Of a DNA stretch of 64,000 nt, positions 16,020-24,330 are shown piece by piece. The DNA comes from Streptomyces sp. ISL-10. Its GTDB lineage: Bacteria > Actinomycetota > Actinomycetes > Streptomycetales > Streptomycetaceae. A model generated the notes under the pieces. The model made no database searches. It had not been told where the DNA came from and worked only from the letters and a program-made list of their open reading frames with translations. The stretch lies in the NCBI RefSeq assembly GCF_018614575.1, contig NZ_JAGGOJ010000016.1, forward strand, positions 124,001 to 188,000, read 5' to 3'. The stretch's first letter is position 1; the number at the start of each line of letters is the position of its first letter. Position numbers and translations under genes: made by a program.

Positions 16020-17249
16020 TCAGCCGCCGAACTCCTCCAGGCCCTTCAGCGCCTGGTCCAGCAGCGCCTGACGGCCTTCGAGCTCCCTCGCGAGCTTGTC
16101 GGCCCTGGCGTTGTTGCCCGCCGCGCGCGCCGCGTCGATCTGCTCACGCAGCTTGTCCACGGCCGCCTGCAGCTGGCCCGTCAGACCCTCGGCACGCGCA
16201 CGCGCTTCCGGGTTCGTACGGCGCCACTCGTTCTCCTCGGACTCCTGGATGGCCCGCTCCACCGCGTGCATCCGGCCCTCGACCTTGGGCCGGGCGTCGC
16301 GCGGCACATGGCCGATGGCCTCCCAGCGCTCGTTGATGGCCCGGAAGGCGGCGCGCGCCGCCTTGAGGTCCGTCACCGGCACCAGCTTCTCGGCCTCGGC
16401 CGCGAGCTCCTCCTTGAGCTTGAGGTTCTCCGCCTGCTCGGCGTCGCGCTCGGCGAACACCCCGCTGCGCGCGGCGAAGAAGACGTCCTGGGCACCGCGG
16501 AAGCGGTTCCACAGGTCGTCCTCGGCCTCGCGCTGCGCCCGGCCGGCCGCCTTCCACTGCGTCATCAGGTCGCGGTACCGGGCGGCGGTGGGCCCCCAGT
16601 CCGTCGAGCCCGACAGCGCCTCGGCCTCGGCCACCAGCCGTTCCTTGGTCCGGCGGGCCTCCTCGCGCTGCGCGTCCAGCGACGCGAAGTGCGCCTTGCG
16701 CCGCTTGGAGAACGCCGAGCGGGCGTGCGAGAAGCGGTGCCACAGCTCGTCGTCGGACTTCCGGTCGAGCCGGGGCAGGCCCTTCCAGGTGTCCACCAGG
16801 GCCCGCAGCCGCTCACCCGCGGCCCGCCACTGCTCGCTCTGGGCCAGCTCCTCGGCCTCGGTGACCAGGGCCTCCTTGGCGTGACGCGCCTCGTCGCTCT
16901 GCTTCGCGCGCTGCGCCTTGCGCTCCTCGCGGCGCTTCTCGACCGTCGCCGCGAGCGCGTCCAGACGGACACGCAGCGCATCGAGGTCGCCCACGGCATG
17001 GTGCTCGTCCACCTGCTGACGCAGATGGTCGATCGCCGCATGGGCGTCCTTGGCCGACAGATCGGTGGTCTTCACCCGCCGCTCGAGGAGGCCGATCTCG
17101 ACCACCAGGCCCTCGTACTTGCGCTCGAAGTAGGCCAGCGCCTCCTCGGGAGAGCCCGCCTGCCACGATCCGACGACCTTCTCGCCCTCGGCAGTACGCA
17201 CGTACACGGTGCCCGTCTCGTCGACGCGGCCCCACGGGTCGCTGCTCAC
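16020..17249 (-). CDS. DUF349 domain protein
   Basis: A 409-residue, almost entirely helical and highly charged cytoplasmic protein. After a short beta-like N terminus (DPWGRVDETGTVYVRTAEGEKVVGSW) it has several DUF349 repeats, recognisable by the recurring W-k-x-h/W-x-R-F-r pattern: DTWKGLPRLDRKSDDELWHRFSHAR, QWKAAGRAQREAEDDLWNRFRGAQD, INERWEAIGHVPRDARPKVEGRM. The end (residues 340-409) is a predicted coiled coil. The biochemical role is unknown; some family members bind nucleic acid or ribosomes. GTG start at 17249. It lies downstream of the cyclophilin gene, same strand, 175 bp apart. Confidence 0.88.
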   Translation of the reverse strand: MSSDPWGRVDETGTVYVRTAEGEKVVGSWQAGSPEEALAYFERKYEGLVVEIGLLERRVKTTDLSAKDAHAAIDHLRQQVDEHHAVGDLDALRVRLDALAATVEKRREERKAQRAKQSDEARHAKEALVTEAEELAQSEQWRAAGERLRALVDTWKGLPRLDRKSDDELWHRFSHARSAFSKRRKAHFASLDAQREEARRTKERLVAEAEALSGSTDWGPTAARYRDLMTQWKAAGRAQREAEDDLWNRFRGAQDVFFAARSGVFAERDAEQAENLKLKEELAAEAEKLVPVTDLKAARAAFRAINERWEAIGHVPRDARPKVEGRMHAVERAIQESEENEWRRTNPEARARAEGLTGQLQAAVDKLREQIDAARAAGNNARADKLARELEGRQALLDQALKGLEEFGG

Positions 17250-17424
17250 AGCGCCTCCTCAACCTGATGCCCGCGAGGGAGTTCGTCCCCGGGCATCGTC
17301 CACAGTTTCCTGGGACGGGCCTCGCCCGTCCTGAGCAACGCGAAGCCGGCCCGCGCTGCACAACGCCAATCTAGGCGACCGGCTGCCTGACTGTCCGCAC
17401 TCAGCGCGGCCGAAATTGCCCGGC

Positions 17425-18213
17425 TCACACCTTCGGGACGGTGGCCTTCTCGATGGTGACGGCCTTCTTCGGAGCGCCGTCGCTCGCGCCGCCCTCCACA
17501 CCCGCCTTGCCCACGGCCTCGACGGCCTTCAGGCTCTTGGCGTCCATGGTGCCGAACGGCGTGTAGGTGGGCGGGAGTTTGCTGTCCTTGTACACGAGGA
17601 AGAACTGGCTGCCGCCCGAGTTCGGCTGGCCGGTGTTCGCCATCGCGACAGTGCCCGCCGGGTACGTCACCGTGCCGTCGGCGCCCGCCTTGCCGAGTGC
17701 CGTGAGGTTCTCGTCCGGGATCGTGTAGCCGGGACCGCCGGTGCCGTCCCCCTTCGGGTCGCCGCACTGAAGCACGAAGATGCCCTGCGTAGTGAGTCGG
17801 TGACACTTCGTGCCGTTGAAATAACCCTTGTCCGCCAGCGACTTGAACGAGTTGACCGTGCGCGGGGTCTTCGCAGCGTCCATCGCGATCGTGATGTCGC
17901 CCTCGTTCGTCACAAGCGCGAACGAGTACTTCGCCTTCTTGTCGATCGACATGGCCGGCTCGGGCTTGCTGCTCTCGGACGGCGACGGGGTCGCGCTGGG
18001 CGAGGCGTCGGACGAGGCGCTGTCGTTCTTGTCGCCGCCGCCCAGTGTCACGCCCGCGTAGGCGGCGCCGCCGGCGGCGAGCACGACGGCGAGGGCCGCC
18101 GCGATGATCGCGTTGCGCTGCTTCGCCTTCTTCCGCGCCTGCTCCCGACGCTGCTGCTGGCGCTCGAACTTCTCCCTGGCGAGCTGCCGCCGCCGCTGAT
18201 CGCTGCTGACCAC
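17425..18213 (-). CDS. Membrane-anchored cyclophilin-type peptidyl-prolyl isomerase
   Basis: A 262-residue protein: a very basic, Gln/Arg-rich cytoplasmic start (QRRRQLAREKFERQQQRREQARKKAKQRN), one membrane helix (about 36-55, AIIAAALAVVLAAGGAAYAGV), a Ser/Pro-rich extracytoplasmic linker (about 63-87), then a cyclophilin domain (YSFALVTNEGDITIAMDAAKTPRTVNSFKSLADKGYFNGTKCHRLT, GGPGYTIPDENL, VAMANTGQPNSGGSQFFLVY, TPFGTM). The His-Arg of the active site (CHRLT) and the GSQFF motif are present. It probably assists folding of exported proteins. GTG at 18213 is chosen because it begins the conserved SSDQRRRQL; an upstream extension is in frame but lacks conservation signs. It diverges from the MBL gene. 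Confidence 0.88.
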   Translation of the reverse strand: MVSSDQRRRQLAREKFERQQQRREQARKKAKQRNAIIAAALAVVLAAGGAAYAGVTLGGGDKNDSASSDASPSATPSPSESSKPEPAMSIDKKAKYSFALVTNEGDITIAMDAAKTPRTVNSFKSLADKGYFNGTKCHRLTTQGIFVLQCGDPKGDGTGGPGYTIPDENLTALGKAGADGTVTYPAGTVAMANTGQPNSGGSQFFLVYKDSKLPPTYTPFGTMDAKSLKAVEAVGKAGVEGGASDGAPKKAVTIEKATVPKV

Positions 18214-18325
18214 CGGGTCTTCTCCTTGTGGGTCGTGAACGTGAGGTCGTGAACGTCGAAAGTGTCGTGTCCGTCGAGGGTGCCGTGCACACGGCGTGAT
18301 GCCGACCGTTGAGCCTTGCCCCGTA

Positions 18326-18367
18326 CCGTATACGGGTTGGCTGTGCGGTGAGCAGCGCCGGTAGGCT
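18326..18367 (+). promoter_or_regulatory. Promoter region between divergent cyclophilin and MBL genes
   Basis: A 10 bp palindrome CCGTATACGG (18326-18335) is followed by TTGGCT (18337-18342) and TAGGCT (18362-18367) with a 19 bp spacer, facing the MBL gene. The palindrome could be an operator; this is inference. Confidence 0.35.
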
Positions 18368-18445
18368 CTGAACTGCTGTGATCGGGGCGGCAGTGCCGCC
18401 CGCCGATCCGCCGCATGCCTCTCGACGACCGAACTGAGGACGATC

Positions 18446-19156
18446 GTGCTTATTGCCGGGTTCCCCGCCGGGGCCTGGGGGACCAACTGTTACCTGGTCG
18501 CCCCGGCCGCGGGTGAGGAGTGCGTGATCATCGACCCGGGCCACCAGGCCGCCGAAGGGGTCGAGGAGACACTCAAGAAGCATCGGCTCAAGCCCGTCGC
18601 CGTCGTGCTCACCCATGGCCACATCGACCATGTCGCCTCCGTCGTCCCCGTCTGCGGCGCCCACGACGTGCCCGCATGGATCCACCCGGCAGACCGCTAC
18701 ATGATGAGCGACCCGGAGAAGGCCCTCGGCCGCTCCATCGGTATGCAGCTCATGGGCGAGCTGACCGTGGGGGAGCCCGACGACGTCAAGGAGCTGACCG
18801 ACGGCGCCGCGCTGAGCCTCGCCGGCCTCGACTTCTCCGTCTCGCACGCACCCGGCCATACCAAGGGGTCGGTGACCTTCCGGATGCCCGAGTCCGCGGA
18901 CGTTCCGTCCGTCTTCTTCTCGGGCGACCTGCTGTTCGCCGGCTCCATCGGACGCACGGACCTGCCCGGCGGCGACATGGACGAGATGCTCGAGTCGCTG
19001 GCCCGGGTGTGCCTGCCGCTCGACGACTCGACCGTGGTGCTGTCCGGCCACGGCCCCCAGACGACCATCGGCCGTGAGCGCGCCACCAACCCGTATCTGC
19101 GCGAGGTGGCGGCCGGCCTCGGGAGCACCCAGGACGCTCCCCGACGAGGAATGTGA
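18446..19156 (+). CDS. MBL-fold metallo-hydrolase (glyoxalase II-like)
   Basis: A 236-residue metallo-beta-lactamase fold hydrolase. The zinc motif THGHIDH (His57, His59, Asp61, His62), the third-histidine segment HAPGHTKGS, the bridging Asp in FSGDLLFAGSIGRTD, and the last His in LSGHGPQT are all present, so both metal sites look intact. The pattern is that of hydroxyacylglutathione hydrolase-like enzymes; since Streptomyces uses mycothiol, the true substrate is unknown. GTG start at 18446, eleven bases before the hisS GTG counted from its stop; the two are likely cotranscribed. Confidence 0.88.
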   Translation: MLIAGFPAGAWGTNCYLVAPAAGEECVIIDPGHQAAEGVEETLKKHRLKPVAVVLTHGHIDHVASVVPVCGAHDVPAWIHPADRYMMSDPEKALGRSIGMQLMGELTVGEPDDVKELTDGAALSLAGLDFSVSHAPGHTKGSVTFRMPESADVPSVFFSGDLLFAGSIGRTDLPGGDMDEMLESLARVCLPLDDSTVVLSGHGPQTTIGRERATNPYLREVAAGLGSTQDAPRRGM

Positions 19157-19167
19157 CGAGACCTTCC

Positions 19168-20430
19168 GTGAGTGTTTTCCAGGCCCCCAAGGGCACGTAC
19201 GACCTGATCCCGCCGGACTCCGCGACGTTTCTCGCGGTGCGCGAGGCGATCTCCGCACCGCTGAAGAACTCCGGCTACGGCTACATCGAGACGCCCGGCT
19301 TCGAGAACGTGGAGCTGTTCGCGCGCGGTGTCGGCGAGTCCACCGACATCGTCACCAAGGAGATGTACGCCTTCGAGACCAAGGGCGGCGACCGGCTCGC
19401 GCTGCGCCCCGAAGGCACCGCTTCCGTGCTGCGCGCGGCCCTGGAGGCCAACCTCCACAAGGCCGGAAACCTGCCCGTCAAGCTCTGGTACTCGGGCTCG
19501 TACTACCGCTACGAGAAGCCGCAGAAGGGTCGCTACAGGCACTTCTCGCAGGTCGGCGCCGAGGCGATCGGAGCGGAGGACCCCGCGCTGGACGCCGAGC
19601 TGATCATCCTGGCCGACCAGGCCTACCGCTCGCTCGGTCTGCGCGACTTCCGCATCCTGCTGAACTCCCTGGGCGACAAGGAGTGCCGTCCGGTCTACCG
19701 CGAGGCGCTCCAGGGCTTCCTGCGGGACCTCGACCTCGACGAGGACACCCGCCGCCGGGTGGAGATCAACCCGCTGCGGGTCCTCGACGACAAGCGCGCC
19801 GACGTGCAGAAGCAGCTGGTGGGAGCGCCGATGCTGCGCGACTATCTGTGCGACGCGTGCAAGGCGTACCACGAGGAGGTGCGGGCGCTGCTGACGGCGG
19901 CAGGTGTCTCCTTCGAGGACGACGAGAGGCTGGTGCGCGGCCTCGACTACTACACGCGCACCACCTTCGAGTTCGTCCACGACGGCCTCGGCTCGCAGTC
20001 GGCGGTGGGCGGCGGCGGCCGCTACGACGGTCTGTCCGAGATGATCGGCGGCCCGGCGCTGCCGTCCGTGGGCTGGGCGCTCGGCGTCGACCGCACGGTC
20101 CTCGCCCTTCAGGCGGAGGGCGTCGAACTGGACCTGCCCGAGTCCACCAGCGTCTACGCGGTCCCGCTCGGCGAGGAGGCGCGCCGCGTGCTGTTCGGCG
20201 TGGTGACCGAGCTGCGCAGGGCGGGTGTCGCCGCGGACTTCAGCTACGGCGGCAAGGGCCTCAAGGGCGCGATGAAGAACGCCAACCGCTCGGGGGCGCG
20301 GTACGCGCTCGTCGCGGGCGAGCGTGACCTGGCCGAGGGCGTGGTCCAGCTCAAGGACATGGAGTCCGGCGACCAGCAGCCGGTCGCGCTGGAGACCGTG
20401 GTCACGGAGCTGCGCTCAAGGCTCGGCTGA
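19168..20430 (+). CDS. hisS: Histidyl-tRNA synthetase
   Basis: A 420-residue class II synthetase charging tRNA-His. It shows motif 1 at the dimer interface, motif 2 (YSGSYYRYEKPQKGRYRHFSQ), the histidine-binding HisA motif LVRGLDYYTRTTFEF, the GGGGRYDGL loop and motif 3 GWALGVDR, then the C-terminal anticodon domain. The start is uncertain: GTG at 19168 gives SVFQAPKGTYDLIPP, while GTG at 19153 is closer to a GAGGA site and adds five residues. A hairpin terminator follows. Confidence 0.93.
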   Translation: MSVFQAPKGTYDLIPPDSATFLAVREAISAPLKNSGYGYIETPGFENVELFARGVGESTDIVTKEMYAFETKGGDRLALRPEGTASVLRAALEANLHKAGNLPVKLWYSGSYYRYEKPQKGRYRHFSQVGAEAIGAEDPALDAELIILADQAYRSLGLRDFRILLNSLGDKECRPVYREALQGFLRDLDLDEDTRRRVEINPLRVLDDKRADVQKQLVGAPMLRDYLCDACKAYHEEVRALLTAAGVSFEDDERLVRGLDYYTRTTFEFVHDGLGSQSAVGGGGRYDGLSEMIGGPALPSVGWALGVDRTVLALQAEGVELDLPESTSVYAVPLGEEARRVLFGVVTELRRAGVAADFSYGGKGLKGAMKNANRSGARYALVAGERDLAEGVVQLKDMESGDQQPVALETVVTELRSRLG

Positions 20431-20445
20431 CGGCAGGACGTATCG

Positions 20446-20476
20446 GGGGCTCGCGGCATCAACTGCCGCGGGCCCC
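20446..20476 (+). terminator. Hairpin terminator after hisS
   Basis: A 13 bp stem with one wobble pair (20446-20458 with 20464-20476), 5-base loop, 15 bp after the stop. Confidence 0.75.
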
Positions 20477-20602
20477 TTCGCTGTTGGGCGGGTCCGCGGC
20501 CCCCGCCCGCGGCGGTTCCTTATCCCGGTCGAACGGAGGAGACCGGCAGGCGTGCGGCAGAATGGCCGTGCCCAGCAGACCGGCGAACGATGGAACGGCG
20601 AT

Positions 20603-21220
20603 ATGACGACTGCAGCGGTTGACGACGTGTCCGCGGACCACGGCACGACAGGCGCGGGTCGTGCCTTCGCGTGGCTGCTGGTGGTCACGGGTGCGGCCGG
20701 GTTGCTGGCGGCCTGGGTGATCACGATCGACAAGTTCAAGCTGCTGGAGGATCCGGGGTTCACGCCGGGCTGCAGTCTCAACCCCGTGGTGTCGTGCGGG
20801 AACATCATGAAGAGCGAGCAGGCGGCGGTGTTCGGGTTCCCGAATCCGATGCTGGGGCTGGTCACGTACGGCGTGGTGGCCGCGATCGGGCTGGCGCTGC
20901 TGGCGGGGGCGCGTTTTCAGCGGTGGTACTGGCTGGGTCTGAACGCGGGGACGCTGTTCGGTGTCGGGTTCTGCATGTGGCTGATGCAGCAGTCGCTGTA
21001 CGAGATCAACGCGCTGTGCCTGTGGTGCTGCCTGGCGTGGGTCGCCACCATCGTCATGTTCTGGTACGTGACCTCGCACAACGTCCGCCACGGGATCCTG
21101 CCGGCGCCGGCCGTGCTGCGGGGTTTCCTGAGCGAGTTCACCTGGGTGCTGCCGGTGCTGCACATCGGGATCATCGGCATGCTGATCCTGACCCGCTGGT
21201 GGGACTTCTGGACCGGCTGA
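20603..21220 (+). CDS. Vitamin K epoxide reductase family membrane protein
   Basis: A 205-residue integral membrane thiol oxidoreductase. Helices are at about 22-40, 84-102, 108-128, 136-155 and 180-200. The loop cysteines Cys57 and Cys65 (GCSLNPVVSCG) and the CXXC pair Cys139-Cys142 (CLWC) are the four redox residues of bacterial VKOR, which re-oxidises DsbA-like proteins via quinone. A Ser/Asn-containing SLNPVVSC loop is typical. No DsbA-like partner lies next to it. ATG at 20603; no strong ribosome site. Confidence 0.9.
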   Translation: MTTAAVDDVSADHGTTGAGRAFAWLLVVTGAAGLLAAWVITIDKFKLLEDPGFTPGCSLNPVVSCGNIMKSEQAAVFGFPNPMLGLVTYGVVAAIGLALLAGARFQRWYWLGLNAGTLFGVGFCMWLMQQSLYEINALCLWCCLAWVATIVMFWYVTSHNVRHGILPAPAVLRGFLSEFTWVLPVLHIGIIGMLILTRWWDFWTG

Positions 21221-21234
21221 CCGGCACTCCGGCG

Positions 21235-21257
21235 GTGTCAGTGCTCTGACATAGGCT
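21235..21257 (+). promoter_or_regulatory. RecA-NDp/PafBC-type promoter of rarA
   Basis: GTGTCAGTG at 21235-21243, eight bases, then TAGGCT at 21252-21257; the only departure from TTGTCRGTG-N8-TANNNT is the first base. A perfect inverted repeat TGTCAG-TGCT-CTGACA (21236-21251) overlaps it. The -10 ends seven bases before the rarA GTG, implying a leaderless mRNA. Confidence 0.7.
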
Positions 21258-21264
21258 TCAGGAC

Positions 21265-22620
21265 GTGGAGCCCGACCTGTTTACCGCCGCCGCCGAAGAA
21301 CGCCAGGAGAAGGACCCGACCAGCAGCCCCCTGGCCGTCCGGATGCGTCCGCGCACCCTGGACGAGGTGGTCGGCCAGCAGCATCTGCTGAAGCCCGGAT
21401 CACCGCTGCGCCGACTGGTCGGAGAAGGCGGAAGCGGACCCGCCGGCGTCTCCTCCGTGATCCTCTGGGGACCCCCCGGCACCGGCAAGACGACCCTCGC
21501 GTACGTCGTCTCCAAGGCGACCAACAAGCGTTTCGTCGAGCTTTCCGCCATCACCGCGGGCGTCAAGGAGGTCCGGGCGGTCATCGAGGGCGCGAAGCGC
21601 GCCGCCGGCGGCTTCGGCAAGGAGACGGTCCTCTTCCTCGACGAGATCCACCGCTTCTCCAAGGCCCAGCAGGACTCCCTGCTCCCCGCCGTGGAGAACC
21701 GCTGGGTCACCCTCATCGCCGCCACCACGGAGAACCCGTACTTCTCCGTGATCTCCCCCCTGCTCTCCCGCTCCCTGCTGCTCACCCTGGAGCCGCTGAC
21801 CGACGACGACATCGGCGCCCTCATCGACCGTGCGCTCACCGAGGAGCGCGGTCTCAAAGGGGCGGTCACCCTCCCCGAGGACGCCAGGGCGCACCTGCTG
21901 CGCATCGCGGGGGGCGATGCCCGCCGGGCCCTGACCGCTCTGGAGGCGGCGGCCGGCGCGGCCCTCGACAAGGGCGAGGAAGAGGTCGCGCTCACGACCG
22001 TCGAGGAGACCGTCGACCGCGCCGCGGTGATGTACGACCGCGACGGCGACCAGCACTACGACGTGGCCAGCGCGTTCATCAAGTCGATCCGCGGATCCGA
22101 TGTGGATGCGGCCCTCCACTACCTGGCACGCATGATCGAGGCGGGGGAGGACCCGCGGTTCATCGCCCGGCGGTTGATGATCTCGGCCAGCGAGGACATC
22201 GGTCTCGCCGACCCCACGGCTCTGCCCACCGCCGTCGCCGCCGCCCAGGCAGTCGCCATGATCGGTTTCCCCGAGGCCGCTCTCACGCTCAGCCACGCGA
22301 CGATCGCCCTGGCACTCGCCCCGAAGTCGAACGCGGCCACGCTGGCCGTTCAGGCCGCCCAGCAGGACGTCCGCAACGGCCTCGCCGGACCCGTCCCCCC
22401 GCATCTGCGCGACGGCCACTACAAGGGCGCCACGAAGCTGGGGCACGCCCAGGGCTATGTCTATCCGCACGACGTCGCGGGCGGCATCGCATCCCAGCAG
22501 TACGCGCCGGACGCGGTCCACGGCCGCCGTTACTACGAGCCCACCCGCTACGGCGCCGAGGCGCGGTACGCGGACGTGGTGGAGAAGGTGCGCGAGCGGC
22601 TGCGCGGGGACGCCAAGTAG
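21265..22620 (+). CDS. rarA: Replication-associated recombination AAA+ ATPase RarA (MgsA)
   Basis: A 451-residue AAA+ protein related to clamp loaders and RuvB that acts at stalled forks. Walker A GPPGTGKT is at 69-76, Walker B LFLDEIHR with Asp126-Glu127, sensor 1 in TLIAATTENPYFSV, and sensor 2 in GGDARRALTALE. The C-terminal tetramerisation region (YDVASAFIKSIRGSDVDAALHYLARMIEAGEDPRFIARRLMISASEDIG) is complete. GTG at 21265 has no ribosome site and lies just downstream of a damage-type promoter, which suits a leaderless transcript. Confidence 0.93.
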   Translation: MEPDLFTAAAEERQEKDPTSSPLAVRMRPRTLDEVVGQQHLLKPGSPLRRLVGEGGSGPAGVSSVILWGPPGTGKTTLAYVVSKATNKRFVELSAITAGVKEVRAVIEGAKRAAGGFGKETVLFLDEIHRFSKAQQDSLLPAVENRWVTLIAATTENPYFSVISPLLSRSLLLTLEPLTDDDIGALIDRALTEERGLKGAVTLPEDARAHLLRIAGGDARRALTALEAAAGAALDKGEEEVALTTVEETVDRAAVMYDRDGDQHYDVASAFIKSIRGSDVDAALHYLARMIEAGEDPRFIARRLMISASEDIGLADPTALPTAVAAAQAVAMIGFPEAALTLSHATIALALAPKSNAATLAVQAAQQDVRNGLAGPVPPHLRDGHYKGATKLGHAQGYVYPHDVAGGIASQQYAPDAVHGRRYYEPTRYGAEARYADVVEKVRERLRGDAK

Positions 22621-22636
22621 CCCGCCGGCGGCGCGG

Positions 22637-23464
22637 TCAGTGTGAAGCGGCCTCGAAGAGCGTGTGCATCGCCCGCCGCAGTCCGGTGACGTCCCGCACG
22701 GGCGCCGGGAAGTCGAAACGGGCGTCGAACGGCTTCCCGCCGGTGAACCGCACCCGCAGCCCGAAGCGGTCCAGCGCCAGCGGCACCGCCCGCCGCCCCG
22801 CGTCCACCGCTTCCTTGCCCCGGTCACCGAGCAGTGAGGCGAGCTCCTGCACCTGGTCGCTGTGGGCGGAGTGCAGGTGCTGGAGCAGCTCGGTCTCGTG
22901 GGCGACGAGCGGGTCGGCCGACGCCTCGGCGAGCTCATCCGCCTCGACGCCGCCCGCGCCCCACAGGTCGTCGACGCATCCCTCGCCGACCTCCAGGCGC
23001 AGCATCATGCAGCCGGGCTCGGTGGCGAGCCCCGGTGCGCAGGTCAGCCAGCCGGAGACCCAGGCACGACCGCGGATACGGTTGGGCACCGCGACCGGGG
23101 CGACATCGGTGATCTCCAGGACGGCCGCGAGCTCGTCGTCCTGGGCGTGGGTCGCGGCCCGCACGACAGGTGAGTCGGCGGAGAAGAGGAGGAACACCTC
23201 CCCGTCCGTTCCGAAAGCCCGGGCGGTGGGGCTGAGCTGGTCGGGCCGGGCCCCCTCCACTCCGGGAACGAGCAGGACCGCGGAGCATGTACTCTGTACG
23301 AGAGTTCGTGTGCGCTCGGCTGCTGACGGCATCCGAGTGATTTCAAGCCCGCTGGGACGCGGCTGACCATGAGCTGATCGGACCTCCGTCACCTCGACGC
23401 TCGAAGAAGCGTCGGCGTTCTTCGTGTTGTCTGTGATGCGCTTGGTGTTCCCAGGGCGAGACAT
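22637..23464 (-). CDS. HugZ-like haem utilisation/oxygenase protein (DUF2470)
   Basis: A 275-residue protein. Residues about 48-150 resemble a split-barrel PNPOx-like fold (ERTRTLVQSTCSAVLLVPG, FLLFSADSPVVRAATHA, AWVSGWLTCAPG). Residues about 188-270 resemble DUF2470 (LLQHLHSAHSDQVQELASLLG, then VPLALDRFGLRVRFTGG), the C-terminal domain of HugZ-type haem-degrading enzymes. The ATG at 23464 is supported by an AAGGAG site seven bases away. An iron box lies 15 to 33 bp upstream, fitting iron-repressed haem-iron use. It converges on rarA and diverges from rpsD. Haem degradation itself is inferred, not shown. Confidence 0.75.
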   Translation of the reverse strand: MSRPGNTKRITDNTKNADASSSVEVTEVRSAHGQPRPSGLEITRMPSAAERTRTLVQSTCSAVLLVPGVEGARPDQLSPTARAFGTDGEVFLLFSADSPVVRAATHAQDDELAAVLEITDVAPVAVPNRIRGRAWVSGWLTCAPGLATEPGCMMLRLEVGEGCVDDLWGAGGVEADELAEASADPLVAHETELLQHLHSAHSDQVQELASLLGDRGKEAVDAGRRAVPLALDRFGLRVRFTGGKPFDARFDFPAPVRDVTGLRRAMHTLFEAASH

Positions 23465-23478
23465 GCGATCTCCTTGAG

Positions 23479-23497
23479 TAAGGTGAGCCTAACCTAA
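23479..23497. promoter_or_regulatory. DmdR1/IdeR-type iron box
   Basis: TAAGGTGAGCCTAACCTAA matches the Streptomyces DmdR1 iron box (in this orientation TTAGGTGAGCCTAACCTAA) at 18 of 19 positions, and the DtxR palindrome at 17 of 19. It lies between the divergent HugZ-like gene (15 bp from its start) and rpsD (23 bp from its start). Confidence 0.85.
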
Positions 23498-23520
23498 CCT
23501 ACAACGGAGGTCTGGAGAAC

Positions 23521-24135
23521 GTGCCTAACCAGTCGCGTCCCAAGGTCAAGAAGTCCCGTGCGCTCGGTATTGCGCTGACGCCGAAGGCCGTCAAGTACTT
23601 CGAGGCCCGCCCCTACCCGCCGGGCGAGCATGGCCGTGGCCGCAAGCAGAACTCGGACTACAAGGTCCGTCTGCTCGAGAAGCAGCGTCTGCGCGCGCAG
23701 TACGACATCAGCGAGCGCCAGATGGCGCGTGCCTACGACCGCGCCAAGAAGGCCGAGGGCAAGACCGGTGACGCGCTCGTCATCGAGCTCGAGCGCCGCC
23801 TCGACGCCCTGGTCCTGCGTTCGGGCATCGCCCGCACCATCTACCAGGCCCGTCAGATGGTCGTCCACGGCCACATCGAGGTCAACGGTGGCAAGGTCGA
23901 CAAGCCGTCCTTCCGTGTCCGTCCCGACGACGTCGTGATGGTTCGCGAGCGCTCCCGCGAGAAGCCCCTGTTCCAGGTCGCTCGTGAGGGTGGCTTCGCC
24001 GCCGACGGCGAGACCCCGCGCTACCTCCAGGTCAACCTGAAGGCCCTGGCGTTCCGCCTGGACCGTGACCCGCAGCGCAAGGAAGTTCCGGTCATCTGCG
24101 ACGAGCAGCTGGTCGTCGAGTACTACGCCCGCTGA
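23521..24135 (+). CDS. rpsD: Ribosomal protein S4, cysteine-free form
   Basis: A 204-residue primary 16S rRNA-binding protein of the small subunit. The N-terminal zinc cysteines found in C+ S4 proteins are absent (PNQSRPKVKKSRALGIALTPKAVKYFEARPYPPGEHGRGR), so this is the zinc-independent C- type. The S4 RNA-binding motif is clear in RLDALVLRSGIARTIYQARQMVVHGHIEVNGGKVDKPSFRV. GTG at 23521 follows CGGAGG. It stands alone, away from the main ribosomal operon, and shares its upstream gap with an iron box. Confidence 0.95.
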   Translation: MPNQSRPKVKKSRALGIALTPKAVKYFEARPYPPGEHGRGRKQNSDYKVRLLEKQRLRAQYDISERQMARAYDRAKKAEGKTGDALVIELERRLDALVLRSGIARTIYQARQMVVHGHIEVNGGKVDKPSFRVRPDDVVMVRERSREKPLFQVAREGGFAADGETPRYLQVNLKALAFRLDRDPQRKEVPVICDEQLVVEYYAR

Positions 24136-24160
24136 TCAGGGCTGGTCTCCCAGCGTTTCA

Positions 24161-24201
24161 GCCCGCCGCTTCCCCGCCGTTTCCGGTGGGGAGCGGCGGG
24201 C
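24161..24201 (+). terminator. Hairpin terminator after rpsD
   Basis: Inverted repeat of about 13 bp (24162-24175 with 24188-24200, one bulge), 25 bp after the rpsD stop. Confidence 0.7.
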
Positions 24202-24330
24202 TTCCGCGTTTCCGGGGTCGTGGGAGGCCATCGCGCTGCCGCACCGGGAACGGGCGTATGCGCGCCGGCGCCGCCGACGCGCGCCGCACCACGGTGTCCG
24301 GCGGCAGCGCCGATTCTGTACAGCCGCCGT

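Noticed and set aside
23427..23435. TTGTCTGTG, near match to the damage promoter -35 element
   Set aside because: Wrong base at the R position, no -10 at the right distance, and it lies inside a coding region.
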